Part shown: piece after piece, positions 49,640 to 57,249 of the stretch | Position numbering within the stretch: the first letter of the stretch is position 1 | How the letters are laid out: each line of letters begins with the position of its first letter | Source of the DNA: Streptomyces rishiriensis | GTDB taxonomy: Bacteria; Actinomycetota; Actinomycetes; Streptomycetales; Streptomycetaceae | NCBI RefSeq assembly: GCF_003112535.1 | Contig: NZ_BEWA01000019.1 | Span: forward strand, 203,580 to 267,579 | Direction: 5' to 3' | DNA: 64,000 nucleotides | The notes under the pieces: model-generated | The model's input: only the letters and a program-made list of their open reading frames with translations | What the model was told of the DNA's origin: nothing | Databases searched by the model: none | Program-made: the position numbers and the translations under genes

Positions 49640-50602
49640 ATGACCGACCTGGCCATCGCGGCGAACGGGCTGCGCAAGTCCTACGGTGACAAGGCCGTGC
49701 TCGACGGCGTCGACCTGGCCGTGCCCGAAGGGACGATCTTCGCCCTGCTGGGCCCGAACGGGGCCGGCAAGACCACCGCCGTCAAGATCCTCTCCACGCT
49801 CGTCTCCCCCGACCCCGCCTCCGGCGAGATCCGCGTCGGCGGTCACGACCTCGCAGCCGATCCGCAGGCGGTCCGCGCCGCGATCGGCGTCACCGGACAG
49901 TTCTCCGCCGTCGACGGGCTGATCACCGGAGAGGAGAACATGCTCCTCATGGCGGACCTGCACCACCTGTCCAGGAGCGAGGGGCGGCGGGTCGCCGCCG
50001 GGCTGCTGGAGCGCTTCGACCTGGTGGAGGCCGCGAAGAAACCCGCCTCCACCTACTCCGGCGGCATGAAGCGCCGCCTCGACATCGCCATGACCCTGGT
50101 CGGCGGCCCGCGCGTCATCTTCCTCGACGAGCCCACCACCGGCCTGGACCCGCGCTCCCGTCACACCATGTGGCAGATCATCCGCGAGCTCGTCACGGGC
50201 GGCGTGACCGTCTTCCTCACCACCCAGTACCTGGAGGAGGCCGACCAGCTCGCCGACCGCATCGCCGTCCTGGACGGCGGCAGGATCGTCGCCGAGGGCA
50301 CCGCCGAGGAGCTCAAGCGGCTGATCCCCGGCGGGCACGTGCGGCTCCGCTTCTCCGACCCGGCCGCGTACCGGAGGGCCGTCTCCGCCCTGGGCGAGGT
50401 CACCACGGACGACGAGGCGCTGGCGCTGCAGATCCCCAGCGACGGCAGCCAGCGCGAGCTGCGCTCCGTCCTCGACCGGCTGGACCTGGCCGGCATCGAG
50501 GCCGACGAACTGACCGTGCACACCCCCGACCTCGACGACGTGTTCTTCGCCCTGACCGGCAGCGCCGGCCTTCCCCGCCAGTCCAAGGAGTCCGTCCGAT
50601 GA
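49640..50602 (+). CDS. DrrA-type ABC transporter ATPase
   Basis: A 320-aa ATP-binding subunit of the daunorubicin-resistance (DrrA) export class. Walker A GPNGAGKTT, signature YSGGMKRRLDIAM, Walker B VIFLDEPTTGLD and the switch His region (FLTTQYLEEADQLADR) are all present. The C-terminal extension (about 230-320) is that of DrrA proteins and contacts the membrane partner. Start has a strong GAAGGAGA site. The stop overlaps the permease start (ATGA). Together they form an exporter for a hydrophobic or drug-like compound; the substrate is unknown. Confidence 0.93.
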   Translation: MTDLAIAANGLRKSYGDKAVLDGVDLAVPEGTIFALLGPNGAGKTTAVKILSTLVSPDPASGEIRVGGHDLAADPQAVRAAIGVTGQFSAVDGLITGEENMLLMADLHHLSRSEGRRVAAGLLERFDLVEAAKKPASTYSGGMKRRLDIAMTLVGGPRVIFLDEPTTGLDPRSRHTMWQIIRELVTGGVTVFLTTQYLEEADQLADRIAVLDGGRIVAEGTAEELKRLIPGGHVRLRFSDPAAYRRAVSALGEVTTDDEALALQIPSDGSQRELRSVLDRLDLAGIEADELTVHTPDLDDVFFALTGSAGLPRQSKESVR

Positions 50603-51411
50603 GCGCCCCCCTGGCCCCCGCCCGCCCGTCCCGGCTCTCCCTCGCCGTACGCGACTCCCGGACGATGCTGCGCCGCAACCTGCTGCACGCGCGGCGCTAC
50701 CCGTCCCTCACCCTGAACCTGCTGCTCACCCCGGTCATGCTGCTGCTGCTCTTCGTCTACATCTTCGGCGGCGTGATGAGCGCGGGCATCGGCGGCGCCG
50801 ACCGCTCCGACTACATCGCCTACATCGTCCCGGGCATCCTGATGATGACCGTCGGCGGCACCGTGATCGGGACCGCGGTGTCCGTCGCCACCGACATGAA
50901 CGAGGGCGTCATCGCCCGCTTCCGCACGATGGCGATCCACCGCGGGTCGGTGCTCGTCGGGCACGTCGTCGGCAGCGTGCTGCAGTGCGTGGCCAGCGTG
51001 GCGCTGGTCGGCGCCGTCGCGGTGGCCATCGGGTTCCGCTCCACCGACGCCACGGCCCTGGAGTGGCTGGCCGCGTTCGGGCTGCTCACGATGTTCGCCC
51101 TGGCGCTCACCTGGATCGCGGTCGGCATGGGCCTGGCCAGCCCGAACGCCGAGGCGGCCGCCAACAGCGCCCAGCCGCTGATCCTCCTGCCGCTGATCTC
51201 CAGCGCCTTCATCCCGGCCGACTCGATGCCGGGCTGGTTCCGGCCGATCGCCGAGTACCAGCCCTTCACACCCGCCATCGAGACCCTGCGCGGGCTGCTG
51301 CTCGGCACCGGGATCGGTCACAACGGGTGGCTCGCGGTCGCCTGGTGCGTCGGCCTGACCGTGCTCGGCTACCTCTGGTCCACGGCGCAGTTCAGCCGCG
51401 ACCCGAAGTGA
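50599..51411 (+). CDS. DrrB-type ABC transporter permease
   Basis: A 270-aa ABC-2 family membrane protein with six hydrophobic segments (beginning LTLNLLLTPVMLLLLFVYIFGG) and the ABC-2 signature NSAQPLILLPLISSAFIP near residue 200. It is coupled to the ATPase gene by a four-base overlap and completes the DrrAB-type exporter. The convergent TetR gene downstream is a second possible regulator of the exporter, although it is more likely linked to the oxidoreductase gene on its other side. The stop codon region is itself repeated downstream. Confidence 0.92.
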   Translation: MSAPLAPARPSRLSLAVRDSRTMLRRNLLHARRYPSLTLNLLLTPVMLLLLFVYIFGGVMSAGIGGADRSDYIAYIVPGILMMTVGGTVIGTAVSVATDMNEGVIARFRTMAIHRGSVLVGHVVGSVLQCVASVALVGAVAVAIGFRSTDATALEWLAAFGLLTMFALALTWIAVGMGLASPNAEAAANSAQPLILLPLISSAFIPADSMPGWFRPIAEYQPFTPAIETLRGLLLGTGIGHNGWLAVAWCVGLTVLGYLWSTAQFSRDPK

Positions 51412-51464
51412 CCGCAGGGGCCCGCGACCCGAAGTGACCGCAGGGCCCGAAGTGACCGCAGGGC
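51397..51464. repeat. Repeated gene end after DrrB
   Basis: CCCGAAGTGACCGCAGGG, which contains the last codons and the TGA of the permease gene, occurs three times in tandem from about 51402. The extra copies lie outside the gene. It looks like replication slippage at the 3' end and may have changed the original terminator. Confidence 0.75.
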
Positions 51465-51602
51465 CCGCAGGGCCCGCTATGGCTCCGCCCGAGGGCGGCG
51501 TACCCCGACACCGAGTCGGCGTGCGCCGCCCCGTCCGCGTTCCGGGCCGTTCCGTCGGTCCGGCCGTGCGCAGCCGCTCCGCCGGGTGTCGGGGCGCCCC
51601 GG

Positions 51603-52319
51603 TCAGCCTGACCGGCCGTCGTCCTCCCGGCCGGTCAGGGTGGTGAGTTCCGCCGCGAAGAGGTGGGCCGGATCGAAGCCCATGCCGGTGAAGTGGCCCG
51701 CGAGTTCCAGCGACAGGACGCCGTGCAGCCGGGTCCAGAAGGCCAGGGCCCGGCGCAGGGCGGCGGCCGGGGCGGGGTGGCCGTCCGCCCACTCCCGGCC
51801 CAGGCCTTCGAGCCGTGCGGCGAACGGGGCCGACGGGCCGTCGGACGGGCGGTCGGACGGGTCGGACGGGTCGTCGGCCGGGTCGGCGTACGGCGCATCG
51901 GCGAGCACGTCGAGCAGGCTCGTCATGATCTCCGCCGCGAGCGCGGTGACGTCGTCGGGCGCGTGATAGCCCGGGACCGGGGTGCCGTAGACGAGGAAGT
52001 ACCGCTGGGGGTCGTCCAGGGCCCACGCGCGCAGCGTGTGCGCCAGTCCGGCGAGTCCGGTCCCCGTGGCCGCGCTCGCGCGGAAGGCGTCGGCGAGGCT
52101 GCGGTACGCGTCCCTGATCAGCTCGGTGATCAGCTCGTCCCGTCCCGCGAAGTACCGGTACAGCGCGGGCCCGCTCAGCCCCATCTGCTTGGCGATCGCG
52201 TTGAGGGAGAGCGCGGACGCGCCCGCCGTGGCGATCTGCTCCCATGCCCGCTGCTTGACCTCCGCGCGCACCTGGGCGCGGTAGCGCTCGCGCGGGGTGG
52301 TCGCGCCCGTCTCCGCCAT
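51603..52319 (-). CDS. TetR family repressor
   Basis: A 238-aa TetR regulator. The N-terminal helix-turn-helix (about 25-70: AWEQIATAGASALSLNAIAKQMGLSGPALYRYFAGRDELI) is canonical; the ligand-binding part carries a TetR_C-type WHG-like pattern (AWALDDPQRYFLVYGTPVPGY). An internal stretch DPADDPSDPSDRPSD is an Asp/Pro/Ser-rich insertion from short DNA repeats. It is divergent from the quinone oxidoreductase-like gene with a 140-base spacer containing a promoter and TTAG-rich possible operators, the standard arrangement for a TetR controlling its neighbour. Confidence 0.88.
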   Translation of the reverse strand: MAETGATTPRERYRAQVRAEVKQRAWEQIATAGASALSLNAIAKQMGLSGPALYRYFAGRDELITELIRDAYRSLADAFRASAATGTGLAGLAHTLRAWALDDPQRYFLVYGTPVPGYHAPDDVTALAAEIMTSLLDVLADAPYADPADDPSDPSDRPSDGPSAPFAARLEGLGREWADGHPAPAAALRRALAFWTRLHGVLSLELAGHFTGMGFDPAHLFAAELTTLTGREDDGRSG

Positions 52320-52346
52320 GGTCTGCCGCCGCCTTTCACTCCAAGG

Positions 52347-52401
52347 TTAGTTAGAGGCTATCACTAAGGTTATTGACAGTGACTCCGGCATTGCGTTACA
52401 A
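52347..52401 (+). promoter_or_regulatory. Promoter of the oxidoreductase gene with possible TetR sites
   Basis: Consensus -35 TTGACA (52373-52378), 17-base spacer, TTACAA (52396-52401), 58 bases ahead of the ATG at 52460. Upstream, GGTTAGTTAGAGGCTATCACTAAGG has imperfect dyad symmetry (GTTAG/CTAAG) and is a candidate TetR operator overlapping the divergent promoter. Confidence 0.6.
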
Positions 52402-52459
52402 CTTCTAACGAACGCAAGCACAGCTAACATGCTGTGGTCACGGACCGCTGGAGGCCGTC

Positions 52460-53494
52460 ATGAACACCGCCGGAGAACTCGTCGAGATCGTCCTGCCGGG
52501 CAAGGTCGAGCCCGAGGGGCTGCGGATCCGGCGCGGAGCGGTCCCCGCCCCGGGCCCCGGCCAGGTCCTGGTCCGGATGGAGGCGACCGGGGTCTCCTTC
52601 GCCGAGCAGCAGATGCGGCGCGGCCGGTACTACGACCAGCCGCCGTTCCCCTTCGTGCCCGGCTACGACCTGGTCGGCACGGTGCAGGCGACGGGCGAGG
52701 GCGTCGCCGCCGACCTGGCCGGCGCCAGGGTGGCGGCCCTGGTCAAGGTCGGCGCCTGGGCCAGCCATGTGCTCGTCGACGCGGCCGACGCCGTGCCGGT
52801 GCCCGACGGGATCGACCCGGCCGAGGCGGAGACGCTGGTGGTCAACGGCATCACCGCCTGGCAGATGCTGCACCGCAGGGCGCGGGTCCGCGCGGGGCAG
52901 ACCATCCTGGTGCACGGCGCCAACGGCGGCGTCGGGTCGATCCTCGTCCAGCTCGCCCGGGCGGCCGGCGCGCGGGTGATCGGCACGGCGTCGGCCCGCC
53001 ACCACGACGCCCTGCGGGAACAGGGCGTCACCCCCGTCGACTACCGCACCGGGGACGTCGCCGCGCGCGTCCGCGCACTCGCCCCGGGAGGCGTGGACGC
53101 CGTGTTCGACCACGTCGGCGGCCGGGGCATCGTCGACTCCTGGAAGCTGCTCGCACCCGGCGGCACGCTCGTCTCGTACGGCACCGCCTCCACACGGGAC
53201 GACGAGGGCTCCCAGCAGTTGCCCGTGCTCAAGCTGGTCGCCCGGCTGTGGCTGTGGAACGCGCTGCCCAACCGCCGCCGTGCCTGCTTCTTCAACGTCT
53301 GGGCGGGCCGTGCCCTGTCGAAGAACCGTTTCCGGTCCCGGCTGCGCGCGGACCTCGCCGAGCTCTTCGCGGCCCTGGAGCGGGGCGACGTCACCCCGAG
53401 GATCGCGGCCCGCTACCCGCTCGCCGACGTCGCCGAGGCCCTGCGCCTGGCCGAGTCCGGCACGGTCGCGGGCAAGGTCCTCCTCAACCCGTAG
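52460..53494 (+). CDS. MDR-family quinone oxidoreductase-like enzyme
   Basis: A 344-aa medium-chain dehydrogenase/reductase. The N-terminal GroES-like domain (PGQVLVRMEATGVSFAEQQMRRGRYY, PFVPGYDLVGTV) lacks the zinc-binding cysteines, as in quinone oxidoreductases. The Rossmann domain has ILVHGANGGVGSILVQLARAAGARVIGTASA for NADPH binding. It reduces quinones or activated double bonds using NADPH. Its promoter region is shared with the divergent TetR gene, which is its likely repressor. ATG 52460 follows GGAGG. Confidence 0.9.
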   Translation: MNTAGELVEIVLPGKVEPEGLRIRRGAVPAPGPGQVLVRMEATGVSFAEQQMRRGRYYDQPPFPFVPGYDLVGTVQATGEGVAADLAGARVAALVKVGAWASHVLVDAADAVPVPDGIDPAEAETLVVNGITAWQMLHRRARVRAGQTILVHGANGGVGSILVQLARAAGARVIGTASARHHDALREQGVTPVDYRTGDVAARVRALAPGGVDAVFDHVGGRGIVDSWKLLAPGGTLVSYGTASTRDDEGSQQLPVLKLVARLWLWNALPNRRRACFFNVWAGRALSKNRFRSRLRADLAELFAALERGDVTPRIAARYPLADVAEALRLAESGTVAGKVLLNP

Positions 53495-53632
53495 CCCCGC
53501 CTCCACCCGCGCACCCGGCCGCCCGCGTCAGCGAGCGGGCCAGGTCAGCGCCTGAGCGAGCACTCCGGCCTCCCCCGGCGACCGGGCCGTCCACCCCCGG
53601 CGCCCCTCACGACGACGAGAAGAGGGACCACC

Positions 53633-54367
53633 ATGTCCAGCACCGAGCGCACCACCGGCACCGAACGCACCACCGGCACCGAGCGCACCACCCGCACTGC
53701 GGGCACCACGCGCACCACGCGCTTCAGGCGCACCGGACGCAAGGCCGCGCTGGTGAGCGCGCTGGCCGCCGCCGGTGTCCTCATGGCCGCCGTCCCTCCG
53801 GCTCAGGCTGCCCCCGCGCCCGCCTCCGCTCCCGCTCCCGCTCAGGCTCCCGCCGGTCGAGGCGGCAGCGCGTGCCGTGGGCACGGAGTGGATCCCGCTG
53901 CCCGTATCCGGTACGGGTCCGACGTCGTGATCCACGCCTCGCTCGCGAGGATCTGGACACTGCAGACCGACGTCGAGCGCTGGCCGGTCTGGCAGCCGCC
54001 GGTCACCGGCGCCGAACGCCTCGACGCGGGCCCCCTCCGCAAGGGCTCCCGGTTCCGCTGGACCACCCCGGCGCCCGCCACCCCCACCACTGCGGCCACC
54101 ACGCTGGAGATCACCTCCACCGTCCGGCAACTCCAGCGCGGCGGCTGCGTCCTGTGGAGCGGGCCCGCGGTCGGCGAGGGCCTGCGCATCGACGAGGGCG
54201 TCCACCTGTGGACGTTCACCGAGGTCGACGGCGGTGTACGCGTCCACACCGAGGAGACGTGGACCGGCGCGCAGGTCGAGGCCGACGTCCCCACGGCGAC
54301 GGCGGCCCTCGCCGCGGGCCTCGAAGCCTGGCTCCGCGACCTGAAGACCACCGCCGAACACGCGTGA
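53633..54367 (+). CDS. Secreted SRPBCC (START-like) protein
   Basis: A 244-aa protein: a Thr/Arg/Glu-rich N terminus made of repeated TERTTG units (1-30), a basic region and hydrophobic signal segment (AALVSALAAAGVLMAAVPPAQA), a Pro/Ala linker, then an SRPBCC ligand-binding fold (about 95-240: SDVVIHASLARIWTLQTDVERWPVWQPPV). Export of an SRPBCC domain is unusual, as most are cytoplasmic. It probably binds a small hydrophobic molecule. It lies 138 bases downstream of the oxidoreductase gene and could belong to the same TetR-controlled unit. Confidence 0.8.
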   Translation: MSSTERTTGTERTTGTERTTRTAGTTRTTRFRRTGRKAALVSALAAAGVLMAAVPPAQAAPAPASAPAPAQAPAGRGGSACRGHGVDPAARIRYGSDVVIHASLARIWTLQTDVERWPVWQPPVTGAERLDAGPLRKGSRFRWTTPAPATPTTAATTLEITSTVRQLQRGGCVLWSGPAVGEGLRIDEGVHLWTFTEVDGGVRVHTEETWTGAQVEADVPTATAALAAGLEAWLRDLKTTAEHA

Positions 54368-54396
54368 GGCCCGGGACGGGCGCCCCCGCGTGCCGG

Positions 54397-55173
54397 TCAG
54401 CTCGGGAACATTCCGGCGGTGGCGTTGACCCAGGTGCCCGTGACGGCGACGCCGGCGTCGGAGGCGAGGAACGTCGCCAGCGCGGCGATGTCCGCGATCC
54501 GCGGCGAGCGCTTCGTCATCCGCATACCGTCCAGGTGGGCTCGGATGCCCTGCACGGCGGCCTCGTCCTGGGCCGGCGCGCCCGCGGCGGTCAGCTTCTC
54601 GGGGGTGAGCGTGTCGACGACGCCGGCGGTCCAGATCCCGCAGACGCGGACCCCGGCGGGTCCGACCTCCTGGGCGAACTGGCGGATCAGCGCGTCCAGC
54701 GCGCCGTCGGCCGCACCGGTTCCGCCCAGCATCGGGGTGCCGTTGGCCGACCCGCTGTTCAGGGAGAGGATCACGCCCGACCCCTGCGCGGTCATCCGGC
54801 GGGCGGCGGCCCGGGCGGTGACGAACTGGCATGCGATGCCCTGCACGACCGGCCGGGTGTAGTCCTCGACCGACATCTCGGTCAGCGGCACGCCCTGCAG
54901 ATCGCCGCGCGGCACGAGGTTGAAGGAGACGTCGATCCGGCCGGTCCGTTCGACGACGGACGTCGCGTGGGCCTCGACGGCCCGCTCGTCCCGTGCGTCC
55001 AGCACGTCGTACTCCGCGCCGGTCCCGGCGGCGGCCTTGCGCAGCGTCTCCTCCGTACGGCCGACGAGGAACACCCGCGCCCCGGCCTCCACGTACGCCT
55101 TCGCCACTCCCGCGCCGAGCGATCCCGCTCCGCCGTAGACGACCGCGACCTTGTTCTCCAGGCTCTTCGCCAT
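54397..55173 (-). CDS. Atypical short-chain dehydrogenase/reductase
   Basis: A 258-aa SDR with a clear Rossmann fold: VAVVYGGAGSLGAGVAKAYVEAG binds the cofactor and FNLVPRGDLQG is in place of the usual NNAG. At the active site the YxxxK pair is absent: after the serine of SLNSGSANG the sequence reads GGTGAADGALDALIRQF, with no Tyr or Lys in the expected positions. It is therefore either non-catalytic, acting as a cofactor-binding or structural protein, or uses other residues. It is convergent with the SRPBCC gene and 90 bases from the sigma-factor gene upstream. Confidence 0.85.
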   Translation of the reverse strand: MAKSLENKVAVVYGGAGSLGAGVAKAYVEAGARVFLVGRTEETLRKAAAGTGAEYDVLDARDERAVEAHATSVVERTGRIDVSFNLVPRGDLQGVPLTEMSVEDYTRPVVQGIACQFVTARAAARRMTAQGSGVILSLNSGSANGTPMLGGTGAADGALDALIRQFAQEVGPAGVRVCGIWTAGVVDTLTPEKLTAAGAPAQDEAAVQGIRAHLDGMRMTKRSPRIADIAALATFLASDAGVAVTGTWVNATAGMFPS

Positions 55174-55263
55174 GCCTCATCCGCTCCTCGGACCGGGGCG
55201 CCGGGTGCGCCCTTCGCCCCGTAAGACGCGACCGCCGGGAGAACTCATCGCCCGGCCGGGGCC

Positions 55264-56682
55264 TCAGAGCGTCATCGGCAGCCCGAACGCGGGGAACAGA
55301 TGCGGTTCAAAGGTGGTGATCTCGGCGATCCGGCCCTCCCGCGTCCGCAGAACGTCGATGAGCTGGGCGCGGAAGACGCTGGTCCCGGGCCGCCGCAGGT
55401 AACCGGCCACCGCCGGCTGGCCGTTGGCCCGGACGGGCATGAGCCGCCAGTGTCCGAAGAACATCGGCGACGCGGGGTCGATGTGGGGCCGCACGAACGC
55501 GAACAGCGCGTCACGCGAGGTGAACCAGAACGGGTTCGGGGGCATGGTCAGGACCGCGTCCTCCCGGACGAGGTCGACCATGGCGTCGAAGTCGGCCCGG
55601 GCGACGGCGTCCACGTACCGCTGGACCAGCTTCAGGTCCTCCGCGCTGGGCGTCGCCGCGGCCGACCAGTCCTCGCGCCGCCCCGGCAGCGCCCCCCGCA
55701 GCGCCGAACGGCCGCGCTGCACCGCGCTGTTCGCCGAGGCCAGGGTGGAACCCAGCAGGTCCGCGGTCTCCTGGGCCGACCAGCCCGCGACGTCGCGCAG
55801 GATCACCGCCGCACGCTGGCGCGGCGGAAGCAGCTGGACGGCGGTCAGGAAGACCAGTTCGAGGGTCTCGCCGGCCACGGCCTCCTCGTCGGGGCGGCGC
55901 TGCGGCGCGGGCGTCTCGGGCAGCTGGTCGTCCGGGAACGGCTGCAGCCAGGGCAGCCGCGGGGGCGGGGGCCCGTCTCCGGAGTCCAGGCCCGGCACGG
56001 GTTCGTAGGGCGCCGGCCGGCGGTTGTGCCTGCGCAGGAAGTCGAGGCAGACATGGGTGGCGATCCGGTAGAGCCAGGCCCGGACGTTGGCCACGTCGTC
56101 CAGGGTGTCCCGCGCCCGCCAGGCCCGCAGGAACGTCTCCTGCGTGAGGTCCTCGGCCTCGTCGTAGGACCCGAGCAGCCGGTAGCAGTGCACCCGCAGC
56201 TCGCGTCGGCGCCCCTCCACGAGGGCTGTGAAGGCGTCCTCACCGGACGGCGTTTCACGGGAACCGGGAGGCGGCACGAGAGAATTCGTCACGGCGTCCG
56301 GTGTGACGTTTTCCGGATGACGTTCCGCGAGCGCCTCACCTACCGGGAGAGCGTCACCCGCATCCGCACCCGCACCCGCATCCGCCTGCCATGCCTCGCG
56401 TTCCTCGCGTCCCTGCCGCGCCTCGCGGGCGAGGCGGCGCAGCTGCGCGAACCGGGTCGACAGGGCCTCGACGTCGGCGTGGAAGGCGAGCCCCGGTTGC
56501 AGCCGCAGCCGCCCGAGCCGGTTCCCGATGTCGGAGACCAGCTCCTTGACGGGCGTCCCGTCCGGCCGCCTGCGCTCCCGGTAGGCGCGCTGACGGCACG
56601 CCTGCGAACAGTACGAGGCGACCCGCCCGGGGCCGCCGGCGCTCTCGATCGGGCCCCCGCAGGCCTGGCAACTCGCTGTCAT
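55264..56682 (-). CDS. Zinc-finger/ECF sigma factor/SnoaL fusion
   Basis: A 472-aa sigma factor with three parts. Residues 1-40 form a small Cys-rich finger (CQACGG...CSQACRQRAYRERRR) followed by a coiled segment (40-100). The ECF sigma region 2 (about 145-215: LLGSYDEAEDLTQETFLRAWRARD) and region 4 (about 265-325: LPPRQRAAVILRDVAGWSAQETADLL) come next. A SnoaL-like domain (about 345-465: LVQRYVDAVARADFDAMVDLVREDAVLTMPP) ends the protein, as in SigJ/ECF41-type factors where it tunes activity. The N-terminal finger is not part of the usual family and looks fused from a separate regulator. No anti-sigma gene adjoins it. Confidence 0.88.
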   Translation of the reverse strand: MTASCQACGGPIESAGGPGRVASYCSQACRQRAYRERRRPDGTPVKELVSDIGNRLGRLRLQPGLAFHADVEALSTRFAQLRRLAREARQGREEREAWQADAGAGADAGDALPVGEALAERHPENVTPDAVTNSLVPPPGSRETPSGEDAFTALVEGRRRELRVHCYRLLGSYDEAEDLTQETFLRAWRARDTLDDVANVRAWLYRIATHVCLDFLRRHNRRPAPYEPVPGLDSGDGPPPPRLPWLQPFPDDQLPETPAPQRRPDEEAVAGETLELVFLTAVQLLPPRQRAAVILRDVAGWSAQETADLLGSTLASANSAVQRGRSALRGALPGRREDWSAAATPSAEDLKLVQRYVDAVARADFDAMVDLVREDAVLTMPPNPFWFTSRDALFAFVRPHIDPASPMFFGHWRLMPVRANGQPAVAGYLRRPGTSVFRAQLIDVLRTREGRIAEITTFEPHLFPAFGLPMTL

Positions 56683-56736
56683 GACCCCACGCTAGGACCT
56701 GTCCGGAGGCGCGCCGGCGGATTCGGCTGTTTCACC

Positions 56737-56813
56737 GCCGTCCGCCGTCCGCCGTCCGCCGTCCGCCGTCCGCCGTCCGCCGTCCGCCGTCCGCCGTCCG
56801 CCGTCCGCCGTCC
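56737..56813. repeat. 7-bp minisatellite (11 units)
   Basis: Eleven exact head-to-tail copies of GCCGTCC lie 55 bases upstream of the sigma-factor start codon, between it and the CBS-like gene. A 7-bp unit is not a multiple of three, so it is non-coding, and copy number would change promoter spacing for the sigma factor. Confidence 0.95.
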
Positions 56814-56881
56814 GCTGTGCGCAGTCCGCCGTTCGGCGGTCTCGCCCGGCGGCTTCAGGGGCGACGGCGGCGCATCATGCG

Positions 56882-57160
56882 TCAGGCGGGCTGGGACCCG
56901 GGGACGTCACGCAGCCGGACCCGGTCCGTGTACGCGGGGGTGTCCCGGAAGACGGTGAGCCGGGCACGGCTGACCGCGCCCGTGCACTGGTCGTCCCCGT
57001 CGCACAGGACGAGGTACTCGACTCCCGCGCCGGCCATCAGGGAGAGGGCCACCTCGACGGTCATGTCGTCGAGGACCCGGGGCCCGGACGGCTCCCCGCC
57101 GTGGACCCTGGCCGTGAGAGCGGAATCCGCCCGGTGCTGTCGCGTGCGAACCGGCGTCAA
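56882..57160 (-). CDS. Small CBS-domain-like protein
   Basis: A 92-aa protein resembling one half of a CBS pair: VLDDMTVEVALSLMAGAGVEYLVLCDGDDQCTGAVSRARLTVF. A single CBS half would have to dimerise to bind an adenosine-containing ligand. It starts at TTG 57160, supported by AGGAGG five bases upstream. It lies 89 bases downstream of the second DEAD-box helicase on the same strand, extending the csp-helicase unit to three genes; the first copy of that unit lacks it. Similar small CBS proteins beside cold-shock genes are common in streptomycetes, as I recall. Confidence 0.75.
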   Translation of the reverse strand: MTPVRTRQHRADSALTARVHGGEPSGPRVLDDMTVEVALSLMAGAGVEYLVLCDGDDQCTGAVSRARLTVFRDTPAYTDRVRLRDVPGSQPA

Positions 57161-57249
57161 AGATGCCTCCTGACGAAGTGGATATACCGGACGTCCCCAC
57201 CGCCGCGTCGTACGCGGCGGTGGGGACGGGGTGACGAGGCGACGAGGTC

